A stretch of DNA of 64,000 nt from Streptomyces sp. NRRL S-244. GTDB lineage: Bacteria > Actinomycetota > Actinomycetes > Streptomycetales > Streptomycetaceae. Under the pieces are notes generated by a model. It saw only the letters and a program-made list of their open reading frames with translations. It searched no databases and had not been told where the DNA came from. Each line of letters starts with the position of its first letter. The stretch's first letter is position 1. Of the stretch, positions 22,805 to 32,243 are shown in pieces. The translations under genes were made by a program, and so were the position numbers. The DNA lies in contig NZ_JOCX01000019.1 in assembly GCF_000717915.1 (NCBI RefSeq), forward strand, positions 1 to 64,000, in the 5' to 3' direction.

Positions 22805-24079
22805 ATGACGTCAGACCCGCAAACCGCCCTCAGGCCGGACCCGGAGATGGATCCGGAGACGGCCACGGAGCTGGACCCGGCCTCGGGCGAACCGGTGCAC
22901 TGCTGGAACCTGGACGACTTCGAGGCACTGGACTTCGACCCGTTCCTGCACGAGCGCCTGCGGGACAAACGGGCCACCCGGATCCGGCTGCCGTTCGGCC
23001 AGGGCACCGCCTGGCTGATGGCGCGCTACGCCGATGTGAAGGCGGCGACCACCGACCCGCGCTTCAGCCGGTCGGAACTGGTCGGCCGGACGATCACCGC
23101 CTCCTCCCCGCACGCGATCGCCTCGCAGCAGGCGTCGATGAACTACGCCGACCCGCCGCGCCTGAACGACATGCGCCGCGTGGTCGCCCGGGCGTTCACC
23201 GGCAAGAGCATGCAGAAGCTGCGGCCGACCGTGCAGCAGACGGCCGACGGCCTCCTGGACGAGATGGAGCGGCACGGTTCGCCGGCGGACCTGGTCGAGC
23301 ACCTGCACGGCCCGTTCCCGCTCGCGGCCGTCGCCGACCTGCTGGGGATGCCACAGGACATGCGCAAGGACATGACCTCCTGGGCGAACGTGATCATGAC
23401 CCCGGGCCCGGCCCCCGACAAGAGCACCGACGCCCTCAAGACGGTGCGCGAATGCGTGGTCGCCCTGCTGGCCATGCGGCGGGAGAAGCAGAGCGACGAC
23501 CTCGCCGGAGTCCTCGCCGGGGCCGCCGACGCCGGCGAGATCACCGAGCCGGAGGCGGTCTCCATCGCCACCGCGATCCTCGTGAGCGGTGCGCACGCCG
23601 TCCGCAACAACAGCGCGAACATGGTGTACGCCCTGCTCACCCATCCGGAGCACCACGAACGGCTGCGCAGGGAGCCGGAGATGATCCCCCAGGCCGTCGA
23701 CGAGCTGCTGCGGTTCATCCCGCACCGCAGCGGGGTCGGCCTGCCGCGGATCGCGACGCGGGACGTGGACATCGCCGGCGTCACGATCAAGGCCGGGGAC
23801 ACCGTGTACTCCTCGTACCTCGCGGCCAACCGCGATCCCGAGGTCTTCCCGAACCCGGACGCGCTGGACTTCGACCGCGGGCCCATCGCCCATATGGCCT
23901 TCGGGAACGGGCCCCACCACTGCGTCGGCTCGATGCTGGCCCGTATGGAGTCCGAGATCATCATCACCACGCTGATCGAACGCTATCCGCGCCTGGCCCT
24001 GGCCGTGCCGCCCGAGCAGCTCGAATGGCAGGCCGGGGCGCTGATCCGGGGGCCCAAGACCCTGCCGGTGACCTGGTGA
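22805..24079 (+). CDS. Second CYP158-like cytochrome P450, divergent from rppA
   Basis: 424 aa. Heme loop FGNGPHHCVGSMLAR and K-helix ELLRFIPHR are clear. It shares long stretches with the P450 of the rppA operon (YLAANRDPEVFP, ALIRGP..LPVTW), so the two look like paralogues. The I-helix reads VSGAHAVRNN: both the conserved acid (His here) and the Thr (Ala here) are changed. ATG 22805 follows AGGGAG. It probably works on the same flaviolin-type substrate or a related phenol. Its stop overlaps the start of an accE-like gene. Confidence 0.92.
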   Translation: MTSDPQTALRPDPEMDPETATELDPASGEPVHCWNLDDFEALDFDPFLHERLRDKRATRIRLPFGQGTAWLMARYADVKAATTDPRFSRSELVGRTITASSPHAIASQQASMNYADPPRLNDMRRVVARAFTGKSMQKLRPTVQQTADGLLDEMERHGSPADLVEHLHGPFPLAAVADLLGMPQDMRKDMTSWANVIMTPGPAPDKSTDALKTVRECVVALLAMRREKQSDDLAGVLAGAADAGEITEPEAVSIATAILVSGAHAVRNNSANMVYALLTHPEHHERLRREPEMIPQAVDELLRFIPHRSGVGLPRIATRDVDIAGVTIKAGDTVYSSYLAANRDPEVFPNPDALDFDRGPIAHMAFGNGPHHCVGSMLARMESEIIITTLIERYPRLALAVPPEQLEWQAGALIRGPKTLPVTW

Positions 24080-24297
24080 TACGCCGGCACCGGATCAGGG
24101 TGGTCCGGGGCACCCCGGACCACATAGAACTGGCGGCCCTCACGGCCGCCCTGCTCATACTGGCGCGCACGGCCGCCGTGCCGTGCGCGCCCCGCTCCAC
24201 CCGGCGCCACCGGGCCCACTGGGACCGCAACATGACGTCGGTGGTGCACTGTCCCGCCCACTCCTGGCGGGCGCGCCCGCCCGCCGGGTTCGTCTAG
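24076..24297 (+). CDS. Acyl-CoA carboxylase epsilon-subunit-like small protein
   Basis: 73 aa, starting at GTG 24076, which overlaps the P450 stop (GTGA). The N-terminal core IRVVRGTPDHIELAALTAAL matches the AccE/PccE pattern (R-x-x-R-G-x-P-x-x-x-E-L-A-A-L), and the C-terminal HSWRARP matches its conserved Trp region. In actinomycetes the epsilon subunit stabilises biotin-dependent acyl-CoA carboxylases that make malonyl-CoA or methylmalonyl-CoA. No carboxyltransferase is nearby. Context suggests a link to malonyl-CoA supply for RppA, by inference. Confidence 0.68.
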   Translation: MIRRHRIRVVRGTPDHIELAALTAALLILARTAAVPCAPRSTRRHRAHWDRNMTSVVHCPAHSWRARPPAGFV

Positions 24298-24325
24298 GCG
24301 GTGTCGCCGGACGAGCCCCTGGGCG

Positions 24326-26122
24326 TCAGGCGCGGCCCGGCTGCGTGGCGGCCGGGCCCGTCGGGGTGGCCGAGGGGCTCGGCGCCGCCGGGGTCTGCGA
24401 GGGCTGCGGATCGCAGGTGACCTCGTCGCGCGGGGTGTAGTGCGTCTTGTAGGTCTCCCGCTTGACCTCCTGCCCGCCCTGGACGAAGACCCGGTCGACG
24501 GCCACGTCGAAGCCCTCCAGCGGGGTCTGCACCTCGCAGGTCGGACCGGAGCCCGTGCGCTTGGCCGGCGGGGTGGTGTTCGTCCGCGGGCCCTGGGTCG
24601 CGCGTATCTCCTCGTACTTCTTCGTGCCGAGCAGGCTGATGGTCACCGAGGTGTCCGTGGACTCGGCCCGGACGTAGATCGCGTGGCCGGAGTCGTTCTT
24701 CCAGCGCAGGTCGAGGGTGCCCCAGGCGACGGTGGCCTCGCGGCCCTCCGGATAGCGCTCGATGTAGAACGAGTGGGCCCCGTGCTCCAGCGGGTGGACG
24801 CCCGCGAAGAACATGGCGTTGTACATGGTCGTCGCGACCGCCGAGACACCGCCGCCGGGGGACTTCACGAACTGGCCGTCATTGATCATGATGCCGTCGA
24901 CGAAGCCGTTCTCCTTGGTCCGCTCGCCGACCGTCTTGTTGAAGCTCCACGTCTCGCCCGGCAGCACGACGGAGCCGTTGATCAGCTCGACGGCCCGCCC
25001 GATGTTGGTGGTGCGGTACGGCGCCGCCGGGAAGTTGACCGTGAAGGAGGACATCTTCTCCTTGATGCCGAGGCGCTGTGCGTTCTCGGCGGTCAGGCGC
25101 GGGTGGACCGTCGTCACGGCGACCTCCCCCGTACGGGCGGCGCCGGTGCGCGTCAGCAGCGGGACGACGGCGTCGGCGAAGGCCTTCTCGGTGACCTGCA
25201 CCCCGGAGCGCCCGTCCTGGGCGACGACCGCGCGGCCGGCGGAGTCCACGCGGAACGTGGCCCCGCGGGAGGGGGTGGTCGCCGCGGCGACCTGCCGGGC
25301 GACCGCGGGCTCGGCCAGCAGCCCCTTGGCGTCGAGCTTGGGGACCAGCCGGCCCTGCGCGTCGGGCTCGACCGACAGGTGCCTGCCGAGCACGGCGGGG
25401 GTGAGGGTGACCGTCTTTCCGGCCACCTTGAGCGTGACCGGGCCGGACATCGCGGGCTGGGCGAACTCCTTCAGGGCCCGCGCGGTCTCCTGCTGGCCCA
25501 CGGCGGGCGGCTTCTGGTCCACGGGAAGGGCGACCGGCCCGCCCTGGGGGCGCAGGTAGGCGGCGCGTACGGTGTCGGCCGCCTGGTCGGCCCGTACGGC
25601 GACACCGGTGACGGGGGCGGTGGCCCGGGCCGTGCCGCCCTCGAACGTGATGTCGCCGTCGCGGGCCTCCCGGCCGGCGGCGGTGATCCGCTCGACCTCG
25701 GCGTTGCTCGTGGGGCCGTCCGTACGGACCACGGGCTCCACGTCCCGGTTCTCGGCCGGGGTGAGCAGGCGGCCGATCACGGTGAAGGGGCCGGATCCGG
25801 TCTGCGCGGCGCGGTCGACGGTGGCGGCGGTGTCCAGGGACAGCCCGAAGGCGGCGGGGGCGGCCTTCTCGGCGCGGTCGCCGATCCGCAGCTCGATCGG
25901 GGCGGCCGCGGCGGGACCGAGCGCGCGGTCGAGCGCGGTCTTGGCCTCCGTACGGCTCATCCCACCGATGTCGATGCCCCGTACGTGGGTGCCGTCGGCG
26001 ATGGCGTCGCCCGCCACGGCCAGACCGGTGAGGTAGAGGCCTCCGAAGCCGAGGACGGCGGCTCCGCCGACGAGGGGCAGGGCTGTCCGCCGGTTGACCT
26101 TCAGGCGGTGTACGCGTCGCAT
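24326..26122 (-). CDS. VanW-family, PG-binding-domain membrane-anchored protein
   Basis: 598 aa. One N-terminal membrane anchor (~14-36) is followed by two putative peptidoglycan-binding (PG_binding_4/YoaR-like) modules and a VanW domain (~365-500) with NIGRAVELINGSVVLPGETWSFN and PGGGVSAVATTMYNAMFFAGV. The usual Cys in the GGGxCQ motif is replaced (GGGVSA). The C-terminus is a Pro/Ser/Thr tail. VanW is named for vancomycin-resistance clusters but its function is unknown, and nothing here suggests resistance. The chosen ATG 26122 places the anchor normally. Confidence 0.85.
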   Translation of the reverse strand: MRRVHRLKVNRRTALPLVGGAAVLGFGGLYLTGLAVAGDAIADGTHVRGIDIGGMSRTEAKTALDRALGPAAAAPIELRIGDRAEKAAPAAFGLSLDTAATVDRAAQTGSGPFTVIGRLLTPAENRDVEPVVRTDGPTSNAEVERITAAGREARDGDITFEGGTARATAPVTGVAVRADQAADTVRAAYLRPQGGPVALPVDQKPPAVGQQETARALKEFAQPAMSGPVTLKVAGKTVTLTPAVLGRHLSVEPDAQGRLVPKLDAKGLLAEPAVARQVAAATTPSRGATFRVDSAGRAVVAQDGRSGVQVTEKAFADAVVPLLTRTGAARTGEVAVTTVHPRLTAENAQRLGIKEKMSSFTVNFPAAPYRTTNIGRAVELINGSVVLPGETWSFNKTVGERTKENGFVDGIMINDGQFVKSPGGGVSAVATTMYNAMFFAGVHPLEHGAHSFYIERYPEGREATVAWGTLDLRWKNDSGHAIYVRAESTDTSVTISLLGTKKYEEIRATQGPRTNTTPPAKRTGSGPTCEVQTPLEGFDVAVDRVFVQGGQEVKRETYKTHYTPRDEVTCDPQPSQTPAAPSPSATPTGPAATQPGRA

Positions 26123-26366
26123 GTCTCTCGTCTCTCCCGGTGCCGGTGGCGCTGGTGGATCGGTGTGGACCGGAGACCAGCATTCATCAATTCGGACTAA
26201 AAGGGTCGAAAATGTGCCTGTTCTCACGAGGCGGGACGGGGTGAGGCGCCGCCGGAATGAATGGGCGAAAGTAAGGCCACTTGGTTTGAATTGGCCCTGT
26301 TGGGCCGTTCAGGGGATGCCACACGGTAAGACCCGTCGGTCTTTGGCTCCCCGAAAGGCTCCACCG

Positions 26367-27041
26367 GTGTCCCTCGCCCCCGTCCGCCCCGCACGACGTC
26401 TGCCCCGTCGGATCCTGCAGCTCTACGTCGGGCTCGCGCTGTACGGCGCGAGCTCCGCGTTCCTGGTCCGCGCCGGGCTCGGGCTGGACCCGTGGGACGT
26501 CTTCCACCAGGGGCTCGCCGAGCGCACCGGGTGGAGCATCGGCACGGTCTCGGTGGCCGTCGGGGCGCTGGTCCTGCTGCTGTGGGTGCCGCTGCGGCAG
26601 CGGCCCGGGCTCGGGACCGTCTCCAACGTGTTCGCCGTCGGCCTGACCATGGACGCCACCCTCGCGGTGCTGCCGGACGTGCACGGCACGCTCGCGCAGG
26701 CCGCCCTGCTGACGGCGGGCATCGTCCTCAACGGGGTCGCGACCGGCCTCTACATCGCCGCGTGCTTCGGGCCCGGCCCGCGCGACGGCCTGATGACCGG
26801 GCTGCACCGGCGCACCGGGCGCTCGCTGCGGCTGGTCCGTACCGGGATCGAGCTCACGGTCCTGGCGGCCGGAGTCCTGCTGGGCGGCACGGCCGGTGTG
26901 GGCACGGTGGCGTACGCCCTGGCCATCGGCCCGCTCTCGCAGCTCTTCCTCCGCGTCTTCGCCCTCCCGGCCGCGACCGGGTCCCCGGCCGGGTCCCCGG
27001 CTCCGGCTCCGGCCCCGGCCCCGGCCCCGGCCCAAGGCTGA
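26367..27041 (+). CDS. YczE/YitT-like integral membrane protein
   Basis: 224 aa with about five to six membrane helices. The pattern RAGLGLDPWDVFHQGLAERTGWSIGT, then GPGPRDGLMTGLHRRTGRSLRLVRTGIEL, is typical of the YczE family, whose role is unclear. GTG 26367 follows AAGG; longer ORFs upstream look non-coding. The C-terminus is an Ala-Pro repeat tail. It converges on the NHLM ABC gene with a 20-bp gap. Confidence 0.82.
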   Translation: MSLAPVRPARRLPRRILQLYVGLALYGASSAFLVRAGLGLDPWDVFHQGLAERTGWSIGTVSVAVGALVLLLWVPLRQRPGLGTVSNVFAVGLTMDATLAVLPDVHGTLAQAALLTAGIVLNGVATGLYIAACFGPGPRDGLMTGLHRRTGRSLRLVRTGIELTVLAAGVLLGGTAGVGTVAYALAIGPLSQLFLRVFALPAATGSPAGSPAPAPAPAPAPAQG

Positions 27042-27061
27042 CGGTCCCCGCCGGGCCCGGC

Positions 27062-30016
27062 TCACCCGACCTGGCGGCGTACCAGTTCGTGGAACAGGCC
27101 CGTCGGATCGGCGAGCAGCTCGGCGGGCGGGCCCTGCTGGGCGATCCGGCCGTCCGCCATGACGATCACCCGGTCGGCGTCCATGACGGTGGACAGCCGG
27201 TGGGCGATCACGATGCGGGTGGCGCGCAGGGCGCGGGTGGACTCGATGACCACGCGCTGGGCCTCGTTGTCCAGCGCGCTGGTGGCCTCGTCCAGGAACA
27301 GGATGCGCGGCTTGCCGATGAGGGCCTGGGCGATCATCAGCCGCTGGCGCTGCCCGCCCGAGACGGTGCCGCCGCCGTCGGACAGCACGGTGTGCAGGCC
27401 CATCGGCATCGCCTTGATGTCCTCGGCGAGGCCCGCCAGCGCGGCGGCCTCCGCCGCCTCTTCGAGGGAGTACGTACCGGAGCCGCGGATGCAGTCGAGG
27501 ATCGAGCCAGAGAACGGCTGCGCGTTCTGGAGGACGACACCGCACTGGCGTCGTACGGCCGTCTGGTCGAGTGCGGCCAGGTCCTGGCCGTCGTACCGCA
27601 CGCTGCCGGAGGCCGGCCGGTCGAAGCCGATGAGCATGCGCAGCAGGGTCGACTTGCCGCAGCCGCTGGCCCCGACGACCGCGACGAACTCCCCCGGCCG
27701 CACCGCGAACGACACGTCGTCCAGGACGAGCGGGCCGTCGTCGGCGTACCGGTACGAGAGGTTCTGCACCTCGACGGCCCCGCTGAGCCCGCCCGGCCTG
27801 ATGCCGCCGGAACGTACCTCGGGGGCCTCCTGGAGGAGCGGCTTGACCTGCTCGAACATCGGCTGCACGGCGGCTGCCGAGAGCAGGGCGCCGGTCAGCT
27901 GGGTGGCCGAGGACAGCATCATCGTCACGGCGGTGCTGAAGGTGAGGAACTCGGCTGCGGACATGCTGCCCCGGGCCGGTCCGGCCAGCAGCATGAACAT
28001 CACGAGCGTACAGAGCGGCAGGTAGACCGCGTTGAGGACGGTGAGGACGTTCTTGATCCGGCCGATGCGCTGGTGCAGCTCGCGGGTACGGGCGAACTCC
28101 CGCGCCCAGGCGGCGTACGCGAAGCTCTCGGCCGCGGCCACGCGCAGCTTGGGCAGCCCGCGCAGGGTCTGGAACGCCTGGTTGTCGAGCTTGTTGCCGA
28201 GCCGCAGCAGCTGCCGCTGGTAGCGGAGCTGCCAGAGCCCCAGGCCCAGGAAGACGACGGCGACGCAGAGCAGCATGGCGAGCGCCGCCAGCGCCAGCGG
28301 CACGCTGTAGACGAGCAGCAGCACGAGGTTCATCGCGCCGACGGTGCCGGCCTGCAGCGACACCGGGACGATGCCGGCCAGCACGCTGCGGATGGAGCTG
28401 ATGCCCATGGCCGCGGCGGCGAGTTCCCCGGTGGAGCGGCCGGCGAAGAAGGTCACCGGCAGCCGCAACAGCCGGTCCCAGACGGCCGGTTGCAAGGTGG
28501 CCTCGATGCGGCCCTCCATCCGCAGGACGGAGACGTTCTGGAGCAGCATGAAGGCGGCCGAGACCACGCTGGTCGCGATGAGCGCCAGCGCGGTCTGCAC
28601 GATGAGGCTGTCCTCGGCGTGCGGTACGTACGTGCCCAGCACCCGGCCGGTGGCCACGGGGACGAGCGCGCCGAGGCCTACGGCTCCCAGCCCGCCCAGG
28701 ATCAGGCTGCGCAGGTCCTGCCCGCTGCCGCGCACGCTGAAGCGCATCAGGTGCAGCAGGCCCGGCTTCCGGTCGGGCAGGGGGCGGTAGAACATGACGG
28801 CGTGCGGTGCGAACGCGGCCGCGTTGCCCTGGCGGATGCGCTCGCGGGCGCCGGTGGCCGGGTCGACGGCCTCGTACCGGCCGCGCCGCCAGAGCAGCGC
28901 GACGGGTGTGCCGTCGTCGGCGCGCCGGCCGACCAGGGGGCCGCCGTACTCCCGCCACCAGCGGCCGCCGAGCTTGACGGGGCGGGTGCGGATGCGGGAG
29001 GCGAGGGCGATGCGCTCGATCGGGTCCGTCCGGTCCGGGGCGGAGTCGGCGGCGGGGGCTGCGTCCGCACCCGTGGGCTCGGTGAGGGCGATGCCCGCTT
29101 CGGCGGCCACCAGGCGGCACGCGGCGAAGGCCGCGTCGGCTCCGGCGGCGCGGCGGGAGCCCCGGCGGGGGCGGCCGATGGAGGCGAGCAGAGCGCGGTC
29201 CGCCTGGGTACGGGCGGCTTCTCCGGCCTCGATGCCGGCCGCGGTGCGGTCCGCGTGGGCGCGCTCGTCCTGCTCGATGCGGCGGTCCAGGGCGGAGAGC
29301 AGCCGGTACTGCCGGTCGACCATGCCCTGCCACACGGCTTCGTCGACGAGGAGCGTGCCGGGCGAGGCCGCGCCCCCGTACGACTCGTGCGACTCGTGCG
29401 ACTGGTACACGGCGCCGTACTGCACGCTCCCCGGCGGGATCTGCATCCACAGGATGTCCTCGTCGGCCCCGCCCCGGCCGGCGGTGTCGGGGCCGCCGCC
29501 TTCCAGCGGCTCCTGGTACAGCACGCGCAGACCGCGGCCGATGCCGCGGGCGAAGGCGTCCTCCAGGGGGCTGGGCGCTGTCTGCCACGGGTCGGCGTGC
29601 TCGCCGTATTCGCCATACGCGCCGTACTCGCCATACGCGCCGTGCGCGCCGTACTCGCCGTGCCCGCCCCAGGCTCCGCCGTACGCGGGCCGGTACAACT
29701 CGCGCAGTTCGATGCGGCGCAGTACGCAGCCCTGCTGCGGGCGCCCGGTCAGCGTGTGCGCGGGGCCCTCGACCGGGCCGAGGAGCAGCGCGCCCGACTC
29801 CAGCCGGCCGAGGAAATGCCAGTGGCCCGCCTGCGCGGCGTCCACGGCGAACAGGTCCAGTTCGCCCTGGACGACGAGCCACAGTACGAGCGGACCCTCC
29901 AGGGACAGGCTGCGCAGGCCCGTGCAGTCGACGGCCGAGCCCAGCCCGCCGAGGGCCGCGACGACGGGATCCGGTGCGACGTGGGGCTGCTGATGGGCCT
30001 GTTGCGGGGTCGTCAC
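27062..30016 (-). CDS. NHLM-type ABC transporter, permease/ATPase (large second component)
   Basis: 984 aa. A long N-terminal cytosolic region (~1-400) typical of the second ABC protein of NHLM peptide-export systems is followed by six membrane helices (~425-690) and a nucleotide-binding domain (P-loop GASGCGKST ~775, signature VSGGQRQR, Walker B ILFLDEATSALD). There is no C39 peptidase domain. Residues ~113-140 are an unusual Gly/Glu/Tyr repeat (EYGAYGEYGEH) encoded by 15-18-bp repeats, and SHESHES is a second mini-repeat. Its ATG lies 2 bp after the stop of the C39 exporter gene, and it ends the four-gene operon. Confidence 0.92.
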   Translation of the reverse strand: MTTPQQAHQQPHVAPDPVVAALGGLGSAVDCTGLRSLSLEGPLVLWLVVQGELDLFAVDAAQAGHWHFLGRLESGALLLGPVEGPAHTLTGRPQQGCVLRRIELRELYRPAYGGAWGGHGEYGAHGAYGEYGAYGEYGEHADPWQTAPSPLEDAFARGIGRGLRVLYQEPLEGGGPDTAGRGGADEDILWMQIPPGSVQYGAVYQSHESHESYGGAASPGTLLVDEAVWQGMVDRQYRLLSALDRRIEQDERAHADRTAAGIEAGEAARTQADRALLASIGRPRRGSRRAAGADAAFAACRLVAAEAGIALTEPTGADAAPAADSAPDRTDPIERIALASRIRTRPVKLGGRWWREYGGPLVGRRADDGTPVALLWRRGRYEAVDPATGARERIRQGNAAAFAPHAVMFYRPLPDRKPGLLHLMRFSVRGSGQDLRSLILGGLGAVGLGALVPVATGRVLGTYVPHAEDSLIVQTALALIATSVVSAAFMLLQNVSVLRMEGRIEATLQPAVWDRLLRLPVTFFAGRSTGELAAAAMGISSIRSVLAGIVPVSLQAGTVGAMNLVLLLVYSVPLALAALAMLLCVAVVFLGLGLWQLRYQRQLLRLGNKLDNQAFQTLRGLPKLRVAAAESFAYAAWAREFARTRELHQRIGRIKNVLTVLNAVYLPLCTLVMFMLLAGPARGSMSAAEFLTFSTAVTMMLSSATQLTGALLSAAAVQPMFEQVKPLLQEAPEVRSGGIRPGGLSGAVEVQNLSYRYADDGPLVLDDVSFAVRPGEFVAVVGASGCGKSTLLRMLIGFDRPASGSVRYDGQDLAALDQTAVRRQCGVVLQNAQPFSGSILDCIRGSGTYSLEEAAEAAALAGLAEDIKAMPMGLHTVLSDGGGTVSGGQRQRLMIAQALIGKPRILFLDEATSALDNEAQRVVIESTRALRATRIVIAHRLSTVMDADRVIVMADGRIAQQGPPAELLADPTGLFHELVRRQVG

Positions 30017-30017
30017 G

Positions 30018-32243
30018 TCAGTGCTCCTTGACCAGTGCGGCGTACGCGCCCCGGGCGGCGAGCAGTTGCTCGTGCCGGCCGCGCTCCACGACCGTGCCCC
30101 GGTCGAGCACGACGATCTCGTCGCTGTCGCGTACGGTGCTCAGCCGATGGGCGATCACCACGCAGGCGCAGCCGCGGCGCCGCAGGTTGTCGATGACGAT
30201 CCGCTCGGTCGCCGCGTCGAGGGCGCTGGTCACCTCGTCCAGGATCATGACACTGGGGCGGCGCACCAGGGCGCGGGCGATCTCCAGGCGCTGGCGCTGG
30301 CCGCCGGAGAAATTGCGCCCGTCCTGCTCGACGCGGGCGTGGATGCCGCCGGCCCGGCGCGCCACCACCTCGTACACGGCGGCGTCCTGGAGGGCGGCGA
30401 CGACGGCCTCGTCCGGGATGGAGGGGTCCCACAGCGCGACGTTGTCGCGGACGGTGCCCTCGAAGAGGAAGACGTCCTGGTCCACGAAGGAGACGGAGGC
30501 GGCCAGCGCGCCGCGCGGGATGTCCTCCAGCCGCATCCCGTCGATGCGGATGGCGCCCTTCCACGGGGTGTAGAGGCCGGAAATCAGCCGGGAGACGGTG
30601 GACTTGCCGCTCCCGGAGCCGCCGACGAGCGCGATCTGCTGCCCGGGGCCGACCGCGAGCGAGACGTCCTTCAGCAGCGGAGCGTCCAGCGGGCTGTAGC
30701 CGAAGGTGATGCCGTCCAGTTCCAGATGGCCCTTGAGGCGGCGGGCGGCGGCGGGGCCCTCGCCGCGCGCGTGCCGGACGTACAGCGGGTCGACGGGGAA
30801 GTTCTCGACGTCCTTGAGGCGGGCGACGTCGGCGGCGAAGTCCTGGATCCGTCCGGCCACGCCGCCCAGGCGGGTGATCGGTGCGGTGAAGCTGGTCACG
30901 AGGGCCTGGAAGGCGACCAGCAGGCCGACCGAGAGGTGCCCCTCCACCGCCCGCAGGCCGCCGATCATCAGGATCAGCGCGCTGTTGAGCGCGGCGAGGG
31001 TGGGCGCGACGACGGCCAGCCAGGCGCTGGGGACGCCGAGCCGCTGCTGCACGTCGAGGGTGACGGCGTGCTGGCCGGCCCAGCGGCGGAAGAAGGCGTT
31101 CTCCCCGCCGGTGGCCTTCATCGTCTCGATGAGCTGGAGGCCGCTGTACGAGGTGTTGGTGAGCCGGGCGCTCTCGGCACGCAGCTTCTGCGTGCCGGTG
31201 GCCCTCAGCCGCATCACGATCCGCAGGGCCACGAGGTTGAGCAGGGCGACGAGCACCCCGACGGCGGTGAGTTGCGGATCGTACGTCCACAGCAGGACCG
31301 CGTAGAGCACGACCACCACGGCGTCCACGCCCGCTGCGGCGAGGTCCCGGGCGAGGGTCTCGGCGACCGCGTCGTTGGACTGGAGGCGCTGTACGAGGTC
31401 GGCCGGGTTGCGCTGGGTGAAGAAGGCGACCGGGAGTCGCAGCAGGTGGCGCAGGAAGCGGGCGCTGCCGAGCGTGGAGGAGATGACGCGTCCGCGCAGC
31501 AGATTTGCCTGTTGCAGCCAGGTGAGTACGGCCGTGAGCACCAGGGCCGCTGCCATCGCCGCGAACAGCACGCCCAGCAGGGAGCTCTGCTCGCCGATGA
31601 GGAACATGTCGATGTACGTACGGCTCAGCGCGGGCACCGTCGCGCCGACGGCCACCAGGAGGAGGCTGGAGAGCACGGCGGCGAGCATGGTGCCCGAGGT
31701 GCCGCGCAGGCGGGCCGGCATGGCGCTCATCACGCCTTGTCTGCGGCCGGTGCGGCGGAAGCGCGGGCCGGGTTCGAAGACGAGTGCGACGCCGGTGAAG
31801 GCGGTGTCGAACTCCTCCATGGGGACGAACCGCCGTCCCTTGGCGGGGTCGTTGAGGTACGCGCCCCGGCGGCCGAGGCGGCGGCCCGTGCCCTCGTAGA
31901 CGACGTAGTGGTTGAACTCCCAGAAGAGGATGGCCGGGGGGCTCAGCCGGGCGAGCGCGGCCAGGTCCATCTGCATGCCCTTGGCGGTCAGCCCGTATCC
32001 GCGGGCGGCCTTGAGCAGGTTCCCGGCGCGGGAGCCGTCCCGTGACACCCCGCAGGCGATGCGCAGCTCTTCGAGGGGTACGAAGCGGCCGTGGTGGCCG
32101 AGCACCATGGCCAGTGCGGCGGCCCCGCATTCCACCGCCTCCATCTGGAGCACGGTGGGCGTGCGTACGGGCCGCGGCGGGCGGCGCGGCGGGCGCGGCC
32201 GGCCGCGGGAGGAGACTCGGGGGGCCTGCGGCACGGTGGTCAC
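30018..32243 (-). CDS. NHLM-type ABC exporter with C39 leader peptidase
   Basis: 741 aa from GTG 32243, which overlaps the preceding gene's stop (GTGA). Domains: C39 double-glycine peptidase (~30-165; Gln-Cys pair in VLQMEAVECGAAALAM, His in FNHYVVYEG, Asp in LNDPAKG), six membrane helices (~205-480), and a nucleotide-binding domain (VGGSGSGKST, FSGGQRQR, VMILDEVTSALD). Such proteins cut the leader after Gly-Gly and export the core peptide. The 72-aa precursor of this operon has exactly such a site. All catalytic residues are present. Confidence 0.95.
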   Translation of the reverse strand: MTTVPQAPRVSSRGRPRPPRRPPRPVRTPTVLQMEAVECGAAALAMVLGHHGRFVPLEELRIACGVSRDGSRAGNLLKAARGYGLTAKGMQMDLAALARLSPPAILFWEFNHYVVYEGTGRRLGRRGAYLNDPAKGRRFVPMEEFDTAFTGVALVFEPGPRFRRTGRRQGVMSAMPARLRGTSGTMLAAVLSSLLLVAVGATVPALSRTYIDMFLIGEQSSLLGVLFAAMAAALVLTAVLTWLQQANLLRGRVISSTLGSARFLRHLLRLPVAFFTQRNPADLVQRLQSNDAVAETLARDLAAAGVDAVVVVLYAVLLWTYDPQLTAVGVLVALLNLVALRIVMRLRATGTQKLRAESARLTNTSYSGLQLIETMKATGGENAFFRRWAGQHAVTLDVQQRLGVPSAWLAVVAPTLAALNSALILMIGGLRAVEGHLSVGLLVAFQALVTSFTAPITRLGGVAGRIQDFAADVARLKDVENFPVDPLYVRHARGEGPAAARRLKGHLELDGITFGYSPLDAPLLKDVSLAVGPGQQIALVGGSGSGKSTVSRLISGLYTPWKGAIRIDGMRLEDIPRGALAASVSFVDQDVFLFEGTVRDNVALWDPSIPDEAVVAALQDAAVYEVVARRAGGIHARVEQDGRNFSGGQRQRLEIARALVRRPSVMILDEVTSALDAATERIVIDNLRRRGCACVVIAHRLSTVRDSDEIVVLDRGTVVERGRHEQLLAARGAYAALVKEH

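Noticed and set aside
26492..30031. Plus-strand frame of over 1,100 codons opposite the NHLM ABC gene
   Set aside because: High-GC shadow frame without motifs; the minus strand carries a complete ABC protein.
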